From the NCBI RefSeq assembly GCF_020831365.1, contig NZ_JAJHPV010000009.1, forward strand, positions 248,001 through 312,000: a DNA stretch of 64,000 nt. Direction: 5' to 3'. Made by a program: the position numbers and the translations under genes. Below the pieces are notes generated by a model that saw nothing but the letters and a program-made list of their open reading frames with translations, had not been told where the DNA came from and made no database searches. Below are positions 9,070 through 18,331 of the stretch, one piece after another. The number at the start of each line of letters is the position of its first letter. The stretch's first letter is position 1. The stretch comes from Massilia agrisoli. Its GTDB lineage: Bacteria > Pseudomonadota > Gammaproteobacteria > Burkholderiales > Burkholderiaceae_D.

Positions 9070-9462
9070 ATGCACCGCTCAAAACAAGTGCTGGCCGCCG
9101 CCCTCGCGGCATTCCTGATCGCGCCCGCCGCCCTGGCTGAAACCCCGGCGGCCGCCAGGCCGCAACAGTTCGTGTACATGCTGCGCGTGGCGCCGCACCT
9201 GCACGACGCGGCAAAGTGGAGCGACAAGGACAAGGCCGCGACCTCGCGCCACTTCGAGCGGCTGAAGAAGGCGACGGCGGACGGGAAGGTGATCCTGGCC
9301 GGCCGGACCACGGAACAGATGGACAAGACCTTCGGACTGGTGGTGTTCGAGGCGGACGATGAAAAGGCCGCGCGCGCCTTCATGGAGGCCGATCCGGCGG
9401 TGGTGGCCGGGGTGATGACGGCGACCCTGCATCCCTATTCGGTGGCGCTGCAACGCAAATAA
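9070..9462 (+). CDS. Exported YciI-family (dimeric alpha-beta barrel) protein
   Basis: The 130-residue product has a signal peptide (MHRSKQVLAAALAAFLIAPAALAET). A YciI-like domain follows, with the typical pattern of a strand, the H-x-x-x-L-x-x-x-x-x-D-G-K-V-x-x-A-G-R turn (HFERLKKATADGKVILAGRT), the G-L-V-V-F-E-A strand and a D-P-A-V-V-A-G-V segment near the end. Most YciI proteins are cytoplasmic and of unclear enzymatic role; here export is predicted. A good Shine-Dalgarno supports the start. The gene converges on the acetyltransferase gene with a 3-base gap. Confidence 0.83.
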   Translation: MHRSKQVLAAALAAFLIAPAALAETPAAARPQQFVYMLRVAPHLHDAAKWSDKDKAATSRHFERLKKATADGKVILAGRTTEQMDKTFGLVVFEADDEKAARAFMEADPAVVAGVMTATLHPYSVALQRK

Positions 9463-9465
9463 GGC

Positions 9466-10002
9466 TTACGGCCTGCGCGTCATGAAGGTGTACGCGTGCT
9501 GCTCGCCGTCGATGCGGAACATGTCCGGTATTTCGCCCACTGTCGCGAAGCCGGTGCGGGTATAGAGGTCGCGCGCGGCGCGGTTGTCGGACAGGACTTC
9601 CAGGTCGATCCAGTCGATACCTGCCTCACCGCGCGCCCACGCCATGGCCGCGTCGATCAAGCGCACGCCCAGGCCCTTGCGGCGATGGTCGCGGTGCACG
9701 CCCATGCCCAGCAGCGCGCGATGCGCCGCCGGGCGCTCAGGCCGTGCGCGCAGGTCGATATGCCCGGCGATGGCGCCGGTATCGTCCAGCGCAAGCCAGA
9801 CGCGGCGCCAGCCCGGCTCCCCGACCGCCGTGCCCAGTCCCGTAATGAAGCCTGCCTCTTTTTCAGGCGGCAGGCGCGACTCGCTGCGCGCCATTGGCTG
9901 GAACAGCGGCGTGCCGTCCTTGCCGTTGTCGGCAAGGTGGTCGTTCAGGTAGGCGAACAGCGCGGCCAGGTCGGTGTGGACCGCGGGACGGATCGCGATC
10001 AA
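9466..10002 (-). CDS. GNAT-family N-acetyltransferase
   Basis: The product carries the acetyl-CoA binding motif region MGVHRDHRRKGLGVRLIDAAMAWA (R-x-x-G-x-G), followed by the family's C-terminal pattern L-E-V-L-S-D-N-R-A-A-R-D-L-Y-T-R-T-G-F, so it is a GNAT enzyme transferring acetyl to an unknown amine or protein N-terminus. The open frame extends upstream into the acyl-CoA dehydrogenase gene, but that part reads as a basic shadow. The best start is the TTG at 10002, overlapping the TGA of the dehydrogenase by two bases and giving (M)IAIRPAVHTDLAAL, a normal GNAT N-terminus of 178 residues. The start is inferred; the family is secure. Confidence 0.8.
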   Translation of the reverse strand: MIAIRPAVHTDLAALFAYLNDHLADNGKDGTPLFQPMARSESRLPPEKEAGFITGLGTAVGEPGWRRVWLALDDTGAIAGHIDLRARPERPAAHRALLGMGVHRDHRRKGLGVRLIDAAMAWARGEAGIDWIDLEVLSDNRAARDLYTRTGFATVGEIPDMFRIDGEQHAYTFMTRRP

Positions 10003-11126
10003 AGCGCGCGGGCGATCAGGATCTTCTGGATGTCGCTGGTGCCCTCGTAGATCTGGCACACGCGCACGTCGCGGTAGATGCGTTCGACCGGGAAGTCGCT
10101 GACGTAGCCGTAGCCGCCGAGGATCTGCATGGCGTCGGAAACCACGCGTTCGGCCATTTCGGTGGCGAACAGCTTGGCCATCGCCGCCTCTTTCAGGCAT
10201 GGCAGGCCAGCGTCCTTCATGGACGCCGCGTGCCAGATCAGCTGGCGCGCAGCTTCGATTTTGGTGGCCATGTCGGACAGCTTGAACTGCACCGCCTGGT
10301 GTTCGAAGATCGGCTTGCCGAAGCTTTCGCGGTCCTTGGCATACGCCAGCGCGGCGTCAAACGCCGCGCGCGCCATGCCGACCGACTGCGAGGCGATGCC
10401 GATGCGGCCGCCCTCAAGGCCCGACAGGGCGATCTTGTAGCCCTGGCCTTCTTCGCCGATCAGGTTTTCCGCCGGGATGCGGCAGTTTTCGAACAGGATC
10501 TGCGCGGTGTCGGACGAGTGCTGGCCCATCTTGTGTTCGATGCCGGCGACGATGTAGCCCGGGGTGTTGGTAGGCACCCAGAATGCGCTGATGCCGCGCT
10601 TGCCGGCCGCCTTGTCGGTCACGGCCATGACGATCGCCACGTCGCCGTTCTTGCCGCTGGTGATGAACTGCTTGGTGCCGTTGATGACGTAATGGTCGCC
10701 ATCGCGGGTGGCGGTGGTGCGCAGCGCGGACGCGTCGCTGCCGGTGTGCGGCTCGGTCAGCGCAAAGGCGCCCAGCATCTTGCCTTGTGCGAGGGGACGC
10801 AGCCACTGCTCTTTCTGCGCGTCGTTCGCATACATCATCGCGATGCTGCAGACCGGGCAGTTGTTCACCGAGATGATGGTCGATGTGCCGCCGTCGCCGG
10901 CTGCGATTTCCTCCAGCACCAGCGCCAGCGACACGTAGTCGAGGCCCGCGCCGCCCAGGTGTTCGGGGACAGCCACGCCGAAGGCGCCGAGCGCGGCAAG
11001 CTCCTGCAGTTCTTCTTTCGGGAAGGTGGCTTCCTTGTCCCAGCGCGCGGCGTTGGGCGCCAGGCGCTCTTGCGAGAAGGCGCGCAGGGCGTCGCGGATC
11101 ATCTGGTGTTCGTCGTTCAGTATCAT
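9999..11126 (-). CDS. Acyl-CoA dehydrogenase (short/medium-chain type)
   Basis: The 375-residue product fits the usual length of about 380. It shows the FAD-enzyme signatures A-L-T-E-P-x-x-G-S-D (ALTEPHTGSDA) and Q-I-L-G-G-Y-G-Y, and the C-terminal catalytic motif Q-I-Y-E-G-T-S-D-I-Q, where the Glu is the base in butyryl-CoA type enzymes. It oxidises acyl-CoA to trans-2-enoyl-CoA in the cytoplasm, passing electrons to ETF. Upstream on the same strand lie an SDR gene, a thiolase and aceK, so the surroundings are fatty-acid and acetate metabolism. Chain-length preference is not visible. Confidence 0.93.
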   Translation of the reverse strand: MILNDEHQMIRDALRAFSQERLAPNAARWDKEATFPKEELQELAALGAFGVAVPEHLGGAGLDYVSLALVLEEIAAGDGGTSTIISVNNCPVCSIAMMYANDAQKEQWLRPLAQGKMLGAFALTEPHTGSDASALRTTATRDGDHYVINGTKQFITSGKNGDVAIVMAVTDKAAGKRGISAFWVPTNTPGYIVAGIEHKMGQHSSDTAQILFENCRIPAENLIGEEGQGYKIALSGLEGGRIGIASQSVGMARAAFDAALAYAKDRESFGKPIFEHQAVQFKLSDMATKIEAARQLIWHAASMKDAGLPCLKEAAMAKLFATEMAERVVSDAMQILGGYGYVSDFPVERIYRDVRVCQIYEGTSDIQKILIARAL

Positions 11127-11147
11127 GGTCGCATGGGGTTGGGTGGC

Positions 11148-11816
11148 TTACCAGGGTAGCGGCGTGCCATCGTAGTTCAGGAATCTGCCGTTGTCGGCAG
11201 CGGTAAGTCCGGCAAGCGTGGTGCGCATGCTGGTGACGCTTTGTTCGACCGTCAGGTCGGCCTGGTCGCCGCCCATGTCGGTCTTGACCCAGCCCGGGTG
11301 GAAGGCCACGCAGGTGGCGCCTTGCGGACCGAAGTTAAGCGCGCTATCGGCCAGCACCGAGTTGAGCGCAGCTTTGCTGGCGCGGTACAGGGTGCCGATA
11401 GAGCTGTGGCGCAGGCCGATGGAGCCCATGCGCGACGAGATCACCGCAAGCTTGCCTTGGGTCGACGCGACCAGCGGGGCGATGATCGGCAGCAGGCGCA
11501 TGGCGGCCAGCACATTGGTGTGCATGACGGCGTCGAAATCGGCTTCGGTTGGGAAGCCGTCGTGGCGCGGTCCGTACAGGCCGGCGCCGAGGATGGCGAC
11601 ATCGATGCGTTCGTCGTCGAGCTTCCAGCCGATGGCCGCGATCGAATCGGCGCTGGTGACGTCGAGCCGGTGCGGCTCGGCGCCCATCGCGGCGAGGGAT
11701 GCGCAGTCTTCAGGCTTGCGGGCGGTGGCGATGACGCGCCAGCCGTCGGCCAGGTATTGGCGGGCCAGTTCGCGGCCGATGCCGCGCGAGGCGCCGATGA
11801 TCAGTGCTGTGGGCAT
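11148..11816 (-). CDS. SDR-family oxidoreductase
   Basis: I start this 222-residue protein at the ATG at 11816 (MPTALIIGASRGIGRELARQ), which puts the NAD(P)-binding G-A-S-R-G-I-G at the N-terminus where short-chain dehydrogenases have it; the longer frame includes part of a palindromic repeat. Further SDR marks are N-V-L-A-A (strand beta4 region), S-S-R-M-G-S-I before the catalytic Y-R-A-S-K (Y-x-x-x-K), and H-P-G-W-V-K-T. The missing NNAG motif is replaced by LGAGLYG. Substrate unknown. It sits between the thiolase and acyl-CoA dehydrogenase genes, in the same direction. Confidence 0.88.
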   Translation of the reverse strand: MPTALIIGASRGIGRELARQYLADGWRVIATARKPEDCASLAAMGAEPHRLDVTSADSIAAIGWKLDDERIDVAILGAGLYGPRHDGFPTEADFDAVMHTNVLAAMRLLPIIAPLVASTQGKLAVISSRMGSIGLRHSSIGTLYRASKAALNSVLADSALNFGPQGATCVAFHPGWVKTDMGGDQADLTVEQSVTSMRTTLAGLTAADNGRFLNYDGTPLPW

Positions 11817-11836
11817 AGGTTCGTTAAGGTCAAATC

Positions 11837-11913
11837 GGCGGAGGCGGCCTTCGGCCTTGTCCGCCCTACGCATTGAGGTATACGTAGGGCGGATAAGCGC
11901 AAGCGCATCCGCC
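11837..11913. repeat. Dispersed palindromic (REP-like) repeat, copy 1
   Basis: Two inverted copies of a GGCGGA...TCCGCCCTACG unit face each other: one at 11837-11870 and its inverted partner, beginning CGTAGGGCGGATAAGCGC, at 11883-11913. Related copies occur at 20278-20354, 39147-39177 and 51166-51236. It lies in the gap between the SDR start and the thiolase stop and could fold into a long RNA hairpin. Confidence 0.75.
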
Positions 11914-11920
11914 GAATTGA

Positions 11921-13120
11921 TTACGCCATCTCGATCGCCATCGCGGTCGCTTCACCGCCGCCGATGCACAGCGACGCCACGCCGCGCTTGCCGCCGGTCT
12001 TCTTCAGCGCGCCAAGCAGCGTCACGATGATGCGCGCGCCCGAGGCGCCGATCGGGTGGCCCAACGCGCAGGCACCGCCGTGGATATTGACTTTGCTGTG
12101 CGGGATATCCAGCTCATGCATCGCCGCCATCGGCACCGCTGCAAACGCTTCGTTAATCTCGAACAGGTCGACATCCTTGGCGGTCCAGCCGGTCTTCTTC
12201 ATCAGCTTCTGCATCGCGCCGATCGGTGCGGTGGTGAACAGGTTCGGTTCCTGCGCGTGGGTTGCGTGGCCGATGATCTTGGCGATCACGGTCAGGCCCA
12301 GCTCGCGCGCTTTCGATTCGCGCATCATCACCAGTGCTGCGGCGCCGTCGTTGATCGACGACGACGATGCGGCGGTGATGGTGCCATCCTTCTTGAACGC
12401 GGCGCGCAGGGTCGGGATCTTGTCCAGCTTGGCCTTGAGCGGGCCTTCATCCTTTTCGATGACGGTGTCGCCGGTGCGCGAGGTGACGGTCACTGGCGCG
12501 ACTTCCCACTTGAAGTGGCCTTCGTTGGTGGCGTTTTGCGCGCGCTTGACCGACTCGATCGCGAACGCGTCCTGCGCTTCGCGGGTGAACGAGTAGGTGG
12601 TCACGCATTCTTCAGCGAAGGTGCCCATCGAGCGGCCTTCGCCGGTCTTCTCGTTGCGCGAGTAGGCGTCCTCCAAACCGTCGTACATCATGTGGTCGAA
12701 CATCATGCCGTGGCCGATGCGGTAGCCGCCGCGCGCCTTCGGGATCAGGTATGGCGCGTTGGTCATCGACTCCATGCCGCCCGCGATGACGACGTCGGCG
12801 CTGCCGGCCATCAGGGTGTCGTGCGCGAAGATCGCCGACTGCATCGCCGAGCCGCACATCTTCGACAGGGTAACGGCGCCGGTCGACAGCGGCAGGCCGC
12901 CCTTGATCGCAGCCTGGCGCGCTGGCGCCTGGCCCTGGCCCGCCATCAGGCAGTTACCGAAGTAGACATGTTCGACCAGCTTCGGATCGACACCCGAACG
13001 CTCGACCGCCGCGGCGATCGCAACGGCGCCCAGGTCGCTGGCGGTCTTGGAGGAGAAATCGCCCTGGAAGGCGCCCATCGGAGTGCGCGCGGCGCCGACG
13101 ATTACGACTGGATCATTCAT
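11921..13120 (-). CDS. Acetyl-CoA C-acyltransferase (thiolase)
   Basis: The 399-residue product is full length for thiolase. It has the active-site Cys in [10 protein letters not shown], the N-E-A-F-A motif, [16 protein letters not shown] with the catalytic His, and a C-terminal C-I-G-G-G-E-A-T-A with the second catalytic Cys. It condenses or cleaves acyl-CoA/acetyl-CoA in the cytoplasm, either in beta-oxidation or as a biosynthetic acetyl-CoA acetyltransferase; sequence alone does not decide. The start overlaps the aceK stop by 8 bases and has a GGAG Shine-Dalgarno inside aceK, so the two genes are translationally linked. Confidence 0.93.
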   Translation of the reverse strand: MNDPVVIVGAARTPMGAFQGDFSSKTASDLGAVAIAAAVERSGVDPKLVEHVYFGNCLMAGQGQAPARQAAIKGGLPLSTGAVTLSKMCGSAMQSAIFAHDTLMAGSADVVIAGGMESMTNAPYLIPKARGGYRIGHGMMFDHMMYDGLEDAYSRNEKTGEGRSMGTFAEECVTTYSFTREAQDAFAIESVKRAQNATNEGHFKWEVAPVTVTSRTGDTVIEKDEGPLKAKLDKIPTLRAAFKKDGTITAASSSSINDGAAALVMMRESKARELGLTVIAKIIGHATHAQEPNLFTTAPIGAMQKLMKKTGWTAKDVDLFEINEAFAAVPMAAMHELDIPHSKVNIHGGACALGHPIGASGARIIVTLLGALKKTGGKRGVASLCIGGGEATAMAIEMA

Positions 13121-14936
13121 TGTTAAGGTTCTCCAAATGAGGTGGGGTGGTGGCCGGCGCGAAGGCCGGTGCCTGGTTACGGAAACGGATGTGCTGCGGA
13201 TACGGGAACACGTCTTCGATGAAACCGTCCATGATGCGCTGCTTGCGCGACTGCCAGAAGTCTTTGGTCAACAACTCGGCATGATGCTTCATAAAATACT
13301 GCTTGATCTTGGCGTTGCCCAGCAAGAAAGCGCCGAACTGCTCGGGGAACACGTCGTGCTTGGCGATCGAATACCACGGCTCGGCGGACATCTCGTCTTC
13401 CTCGTTGCGCGGCTGCGGGATGTCGCGGAAATTGCAGTCGGTGATGTACTCGATCTCGTCATAATCGTAAAACACCACTCTTCCTTGACGGGTCACGCCG
13501 AAGTTCTTGTATAGCATATCGCCGGGGAAAATGTTGGCGGCCACCAGTTCACGGATGGCGTTGCCGTATTCGATGACGCCGTGTTCGATCAGCGCATCGT
13601 TGCCGGCCGCTTCCGCATTCGACAAGAAAATGTTCAGCGGCACCATGCGGCGCTCGATGTACAGGTGGCGGATGATGATGCGGTCGCCTTCGAACTCGAC
13701 CAGCGAGGGCGCGTGGTGCAGCAGCTCGGCGATCAGCTCTTCCGAGAAGCGCTCGACCGGGAAGGCGACGTTTGAATACTCCAGCGTATCGGCCATGCGG
13801 CCGACCCGGTCGTGGTGCTTGACCAGCAGGTACTTTTCCTTGATCTGGGCGCGGGTGGTTTCCTTGGGCGCCGGGAAGAAATCCTTGATCACCTTGAACA
13901 CGTAGGGGAAGGACGGCAGCGCGAACACCAGCATCACCAGGCCGCGGATGCCGGGCGCGATCTCGAAACGGTCGGCGGTGTGCTTCAGGTGCTGCAGGTA
14001 ATCGCGGTAGAACAGCGTCTTGCCCTGCTTCTGCAGGCCGAGGATGGTATAGATCTCGCTGCGCGGCTTGCGCGGCAACAGGGTGCGCAGGAACTGCACA
14101 TAGGCTGACGGCACCTCCATATCCACCATGAAATAGGCGCGCGTAAACGAGAACAAAATCGTGATCTGCGCGTGATCGAGCAGCACCGCATCAAGCACCA
14201 GTTCGCAATGGCGGTTGTGCAGGATGGGCACGACGAACGGGAATTCCTGTGTACCGTTGATGACCTTGCCGACGACGTAAGCCCCTTTGTTCCGGAAGAA
14301 CAAGTTGGACAACACCTGGATCTGGTAGTTCGGCTCCGGCGCATCGCCGCCCAGCTTGTGCAGCAGGCATTCCTCGAGCTGGGCGATATCTCGGTCGAGG
14401 TTGGCGAACTTGCAGTTGAGCTGGAAGTTCGTGACGATGCGCTTGAGGGAGAAGCGCAGGCCGTCGGTGGCTGGGTAGTAGACGCGGTAGGTCGGCAGCA
14501 GCTCTTCGGTGTCGATGTACTCGGTCGAGATCACCGGGCGCACGAAGATGAAATCGTTGTGGAAATACGTCCGGTGCAAGATATTGCAGCACACGGAATT
14601 AAAGAACGTCTCCGCCAGCTCGGGCTGCTTATGGCCTGACAACATGCCGATGTAATGCAGCTTGGTTTCGCGCCAGACGCTGTCGCTCAGTTCGCTGTCG
14701 TCGTACTCATCCTCGAGCACCTGGACGCACTCGAGCACGCGCTTATCGTAAAAGTCGATGCGCTCGCGCGCCGCCTGCTGGGCGACGGTCCAGTTAGCCG
14801 TTTCAAAGTGCTGGCGCGCGACCTGGCTAGCCTGGCGAAACAAGCGATAGTGCTTATCGAAGCCATCGAGGATCGTGTGCGCGATATCGAACGCGATCTG
14901 CGAAGACAACAGCTTAGGAAACGCAGCTTGTTTCAT
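13113..14936 (-). CDS. aceK: Isocitrate dehydrogenase kinase/phosphatase
   Basis: The 607-residue length and sequence match AceK throughout. Seen are the ATP-binding region around [12 protein letters not shown]..., the Q-G-K-T-L-F-Y-R-D loop, [10 protein letters not shown][14 protein letters not shown], and the kinase-like catalytic part [18 protein letters not shown]. AceK reversibly phosphorylates isocitrate dehydrogenase and so switches carbon between the TCA cycle and the glyoxylate shunt. The isocitrate lyase and malate synthase genes are not in this window. The following thiolase overlaps it, tying acetyl-CoA supply to the switch. Confidence 0.97.
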   Translation of the reverse strand: MKQAAFPKLLSSQIAFDIAHTILDGFDKHYRLFRQASQVARQHFETANWTVAQQAARERIDFYDKRVLECVQVLEDEYDDSELSDSVWRETKLHYIGMLSGHKQPELAETFFNSVCCNILHRTYFHNDFIFVRPVISTEYIDTEELLPTYRVYYPATDGLRFSLKRIVTNFQLNCKFANLDRDIAQLEECLLHKLGGDAPEPNYQIQVLSNLFFRNKGAYVVGKVINGTQEFPFVVPILHNRHCELVLDAVLLDHAQITILFSFTRAYFMVDMEVPSAYVQFLRTLLPRKPRSEIYTILGLQKQGKTLFYRDYLQHLKHTADRFEIAPGIRGLVMLVFALPSFPYVFKVIKDFFPAPKETTRAQIKEKYLLVKHHDRVGRMADTLEYSNVAFPVERFSEELIAELLHHAPSLVEFEGDRIIIRHLYIERRMVPLNIFLSNAEAAGNDALIEHGVIEYGNAIRELVAANIFPGDMLYKNFGVTRQGRVVFYDYDEIEYITDCNFRDIPQPRNEEDEMSAEPWYSIAKHDVFPEQFGAFLLGNAKIKQYFMKHHAELLTKDFWQSRKQRIMDGFIEDVFPYPQHIRFRNQAPAFAPATTPPHLENLNNE

Positions 14937-14986
14937 CGTTAAATCGACCAGGAAGGCGAACCGCTATTCTATAAGTTTCCAAATTC

Positions 14987-15221
14987 GGGGTCAGACCACC
15001 GCCTTTTCGGAATATTCCAAAATGACGGTGGTCTGACCCCAAATTTGCAAAATGACGGTGGTCTGACCCCAAATTTTGGCAATTATTCCCAAAAGGCGGT
15101 GGTCAGCGTGACCCGGTCTGACCCCGAATTTGGCAATTATTCCCAGAAAGCGGTGGTCAGCGTGACCCGGTCTGACCCCGATGTTGGGAATTCAACGTGA
15201 CGTGGTCTGACCCCGATTTTG
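14987..15221. repeat. Tandem and inverted GGTCTGACCCC repeat array
   Basis: A perfect 15-base inverted pair, GGGGTCAGACCACCG (14987-15001) and CGGTGGTCTGACCCC (15026-15040), is followed by further copies of the CGGTGGTCTGACCCC core. Next come two near-identical 54-base direct repeats, beginning GGCAATTATTCCC at 15078 and 15132, each ending in GGTCTGACCCCGA. A last degenerate GTGGTCTGACCCC lies near 15201-15215. The array fills the gap between aceK and the isovaleryl-CoA dehydrogenase gene. It resembles REP-type repeats that accompany RAYT transposases. Confidence 0.85.
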
Positions 15222-15226
15222 GGAAA

Positions 15227-16411
15227 TTACTTGGTTTCGGCGAACAGTTCGCGGCCGATCAGCATGCGGCGGATTTCGCTGGTGCCGGCGCCAATCTCGT
15301 ACAGCTTGGCGTCGCGCCACAGGCGGCCAACCGGGTATTCGTTGATGTAGCCGTTGCCGCCCAGCGTCTGGATCGCTTCGCCTGCCATCCAGGTGGCTTT
15401 TTCGGCGCTGTACAAAATCGCGCCGGCCGCGTCCTTACGCAGGTTGCGTACCTGCTCGGGCGTGGTGGCGCGGTCGCAGGCCTGGCCGACCGCGTAGACG
15501 TAGGCCTTGCAGGCCATCATCGTCGAGTACATGTCGGCGAGCTTGCCTTGCATGAGCTGGAATTCGCCGATCGGCTGGCCGAATTGCTTGCGGTCGTGGA
15601 CGTAGGGAACCACCGCGTCCATGCAGGCCGCCATGATGCCGAGCGGGCCGCCCGACAGGACCGTGCGCTCGAAGTCGAGGCCGGACATCAGGACATTGAC
15701 GCCCTTGCCCAGGCCGCCCAGCACGTTTTCAGCAGGGACTTCGCAGTCTTCGAACACGAGTTCGCCCGTGTGCGAGCCGCGCATGCCGAGCTTGTCGAGC
15801 TTTTGGGCGATCGAGAAGCCTTTGAAGCCTTTTTCGATCAGGAAGGCGGTCATGCCGCGCGGACCCGCTTCGAGGTCGTTCTTGGCGTACACCACCAGCA
15901 CGTCGGCGTCAGGGCCGTTGGTGATCCACATCTTGGTGCCGTTGAGCACCCAGCGGTCGCCCTTGAATTCGGCTTTGAGCTTCATGCTGACCACGTCGGA
16001 TCCGGCGTTCGGCTCGGACATCGCGAGCGCGCCAACGTGTTCGCCCGAGATCAGCTTGGGCAGGTACTTCTGCTTTTGCTCTTCGGTGCCGTTGCGCTTG
16101 ATCTGGTTGACGCACAGGTTCGAGTGGGCGCCGTACGACAGGCCGACCGACGCCGAGGCGCGCGAGATTTCTTCCATCGCCACGATGTGGGCGAGGTAGC
16201 CCATGCCGGCGCCGCCGTATTCTTCGCCGACGGTGATGCCAAGCACGCCCAGGTCGCCCATCTTGCGCCACAGGTCCATCGGGAACTGGTCGCTGCGGTC
16301 GATCTCGGCAGCGCGCGGCGCGATTTCGGCAGCGGCAAATTGTTGGACTGCTTCGCGCAGCGCGGCGATGTCTTCGCCGTGGTCAAAGGTCAAGCCTGGA
16401 AGATGCAGCAT
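15227..16411 (-). CDS. liuA: Isovaleryl-CoA dehydrogenase
   Basis: The 394-residue product is an acyl-CoA dehydrogenase with the isovaleryl-type signature. The catalytic Glu lies at about residue 248 in the motif [15 protein letters not shown] rather than near the C-terminus. [12 protein letters not shown] (residues 93-104) is also typical, as are [10 protein letters not shown] and [12 protein letters not shown]. It oxidises isovaleryl-CoA to 3-methylcrotonyl-CoA in leucine degradation. A LiuR-type operator lies just upstream (16467-16482) and a LiuR-like MerR gene precedes it. The remaining liu genes (liuB, C, D) are not adjacent on either side in this window. Confidence 0.93.
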   Translation of the reverse strand: MLHLPGLTFDHGEDIAALREAVQQFAAAEIAPRAAEIDRSDQFPMDLWRKMGDLGVLGITVGEEYGGAGMGYLAHIVAMEEISRASASVGLSYGAHSNLCVNQIKRNGTEEQKQKYLPKLISGEHVGALAMSEPNAGSDVVSMKLKAEFKGDRWVLNGTKMWITNGPDADVLVVYAKNDLEAGPRGMTAFLIEKGFKGFSIAQKLDKLGMRGSHTGELVFEDCEVPAENVLGGLGKGVNVLMSGLDFERTVLSGGPLGIMAACMDAVVPYVHDRKQFGQPIGEFQLMQGKLADMYSTMMACKAYVYAVGQACDRATTPEQVRNLRKDAAGAILYSAEKATWMAGEAIQTLGGNGYINEYPVGRLWRDAKLYEIGAGTSEIRRMLIGRELFAETK

Positions 16412-16466
16412 GTCGTCCTCGTGGAAAATGGGGATGTGGAACCGTCAATCATACGCATGTTTGACG

Positions 16467-16482
16467 TTTACGTAAACGTAAG
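16467..16482. promoter_or_regulatory. Probable LiuR operator upstream of liuA
   Basis: The site TTTACGTAAACGTAAG shares the pattern TTTACGTNAACGTAA with the site at 16954-16969. It overlaps a perfect 16-base palindrome at 16464-16479. It lies between the liuR stop and the liuA start, where a MerR-type activator/repressor would act on liuA. Assignment to LiuR is inferred from position and from the duplicated motif. Confidence 0.65.
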
Positions 16483-16493
16483 GTAGCCTGCCC

Positions 16494-16886
16494 TTAAGCG
16501 GTCTGGGTGCTCTGCGCCAGCATGCGGCGGCATTCGTCCTCGTGGGCGGCCACTTCGGCCAGCGCCATCTCGATGTCGGCGCGTTGCTGCTCCAGCGTTT
16601 CGCGCTGGTGGGCGAGCACCGCGAGGAACCGGTTCATCTGGGCGACCGTGTCCTTGGGAGACTCATACATGTCGACGATGCTCTTGATTTCCGACAGGGT
16701 CAGCCCGAGGCGCTTGCCGCGCAGGGTGAGCTTGAGGCGGGTGCGGTCGCGCGCCGTGTAGACACGGTTGCGTCCGCCCACGCCCTCGCGCGAGGGGCTG
16801 AGCAAGCCATGGTCTTCGTAAAAACGGATGGCACGCGCCGTGATGTCGAATTCACGGGCCAGCTCGGCAATCGTATAGGTAACCAT
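16494..16886 (-). CDS. liuR: MerR-family transcriptional regulator, LiuR type
   Basis: The 130-residue product starts TYTIAELAREFDITARAIRFYEDHGLLSPSREG, the MerR winged-helix DNA-binding domain. V-Y-T-A-R-D-R-T-R-L-K-L-T-L-R-G-K-R-L-G-L-T-L-S-E-I follows, then a coiled-coil dimerisation helix (residues about 80-120). Lack of Cys-rich metal-binding loops argues against a metal sensor. LiuR proteins control leucine/isovalerate catabolism, and liuA follows directly. Palindromes upstream (16954-16969) and downstream (16467-16482) of the gene suggest autoregulation and control of liuA. Confidence 0.88.
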   Translation of the reverse strand: MVTYTIAELAREFDITARAIRFYEDHGLLSPSREGVGGRNRVYTARDRTRLKLTLRGKRLGLTLSEIKSIVDMYESPKDTVAQMNRFLAVLAHQRETLEQQRADIEMALAEVAAHEDECRRMLAQSTQTA

Positions 16887-16953
16887 GATCAGGTTTCTGT
16901 TTGCTGTTGGTAAAATGCGCTAACATGAATCGCGTACAGCGCTGTGGTTTCCG

Positions 16954-16969
16954 TTTACGTCAACGTAAA
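16954..16969. promoter_or_regulatory. Probable LiuR operator in the liuR / MBL-hydrolase divergent promoter
   Basis: TTTACGT-CA-ACGTAAA is a perfect inverted repeat with a two-base centre. It lies between the divergent liuR (start 16886) and the metallo-beta-lactamase-fold gene (start 17015). It matches the 16467-16482 site at all but two or three positions, so one regulator probably binds both. Confidence 0.65.
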
Positions 16970-17014
16970 GTGCATTGTAGCGCGCCACCGGCCGAACGGC
17001 CATGAAAGAGCTTG

Positions 17015-18067
17015 ATGAATCCTTCCGAATCGCAACTGGACTATCCCCTCGGCGACATGCTGCCCGCGCCCGGCGCGCTGGTCGAACTGGCGCCCGGGCT
17101 TTGCTGGCTGCGCATGCCGCTGCCGTTTGCCCTCGACCACATCAACCTGTGGCTGCTGCGCGATGCGTTCCAGGGCCGCAGCGGGTGGGCCAGCGTCGAT
17201 TGCGGCGTGGCCAACGACAGCACGCGCGCGGCATGGGACCAGGTGCTGGCGGAAGGGGCGGGAGGCGCGCCTTTGTTGCGCGTTTTCGCCACCCATTGCC
17301 ACCCGGACCACATGGGCTTGTCGGACTGGCTGTGCTCGCGTTTCGGCGCGCCCTTGTGGATGACGACCGGCGAATATGCGTTCGCGCGGATGATGGCCGC
17401 CGCCTTGCCCGGCGTCGACGGCCCGGCCGCGCTGCCGCATTTCCAGCGCCACGGGCTGGTCGACCCTGAACTGATCGAGCGCATGGGCGAACGCCGCAAT
17501 TACTACCCTTCGCTGGTACCGGCGGTACCACAGGCATACACGCGCATGCAGGACGGCGAGCTGATCCAGATTGGTCAGCAGCAATGGAGGATCATTACCG
17601 GATTTGGCCATTCGCCCGAGCATGCCGCCCTGTATTGCGAAGCGCTGCAGGTGCTGATTTCGGGCGACATGGTATTGCCGCGCATTTCGACCAACGTGTC
17701 GGTATTTGCAGTCGAGCCGGAGGGCAACCCGCTGGCCCAGTACCTGGCCTCGCTTGATAAATTTGCCGGCTTGCCTGCGGACACCCTGGTGCTGCCGTCC
17801 CACGGCCGCCCGTTCCGCGGCTTGCATACCCGTATCGCCCAGCTGCGCGAGCACCATGCAGCCCGCCTTGCCGAGGTCGTCGAGGCGTGCCGCACGCCGC
17901 AGTCGGCGGCCGATATCGTCCCGGTCATGTTCCGCCGCAAGCTCGACGCCCACCAGCTCACGTTCGCGCTGGGCGAGGCGCTTGCCCACCTCCATTTCCT
18001 CTGGCGCCAGGGCGCCTTGCAGCGTCGCGCCGGCGCCGACGCCGTGTTCCGCTTTCATCTGACCTAG
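17015..18067 (+). CDS. Metallo-beta-lactamase-fold hydrolase
   Basis: The 350-residue product has the metal-binding motif T-H-C-H-P-D-H-M-G (H-x-H-x-D-H) near residue 93 and further ligands in G-H-S-P-E-H, S-G-D-M-V-L and L-P-S-H-G-R-P-F. It therefore belongs to the binuclear-zinc hydrolase superfamily, glyoxalase II-like branch, with a C-terminal helical extension. No signal peptide, so cytoplasmic. An ATG at 17015 with AAAGAG upstream is preferred to the adjacent TTG at 17012. The shared operator with liuR suggests a role in acyl-CoA or leucine catabolism, perhaps thioester hydrolysis; this is inference. Confidence 0.88.
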   Translation: MNPSESQLDYPLGDMLPAPGALVELAPGLCWLRMPLPFALDHINLWLLRDAFQGRSGWASVDCGVANDSTRAAWDQVLAEGAGGAPLLRVFATHCHPDHMGLSDWLCSRFGAPLWMTTGEYAFARMMAAALPGVDGPAALPHFQRHGLVDPELIERMGERRNYYPSLVPAVPQAYTRMQDGELIQIGQQQWRIITGFGHSPEHAALYCEALQVLISGDMVLPRISTNVSVFAVEPEGNPLAQYLASLDKFAGLPADTLVLPSHGRPFRGLHTRIAQLREHHAARLAEVVEACRTPQSAADIVPVMFRRKLDAHQLTFALGEALAHLHFLWRQGALQRRAGADAVFRFHLT

Positions 18068-18331
18068 ACCAACAATCTGCGACGCGTGCGTGTGCAGCAT
18101 GAATATAGTATGCTGGTTTTGAGCGCGATACCTGAGCAGCCGCGGAAGCGAAATCCGGACCATTTTACGAACAGTCGGTCGGTGTGGCAAAGAACTTAAC
18201 ATTGTTGTCAATAAAGCCATGCCATGCAGAACGAGGTTCAGTAAGTGTTACCCATCCTGTTCAATATCGTCACAACTGGTCTCATCTTCCTAGAGACTGA
18301 CTTTCATGGCTTAGCATGAAATAGTGCCATA

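Noticed and set aside
14987-15221. Possible CRISPR array
   Set aside because: Repeat cores are too short and too irregularly spaced, units are both inverted and direct, there are no unique spacers of constant length and no cas genes.
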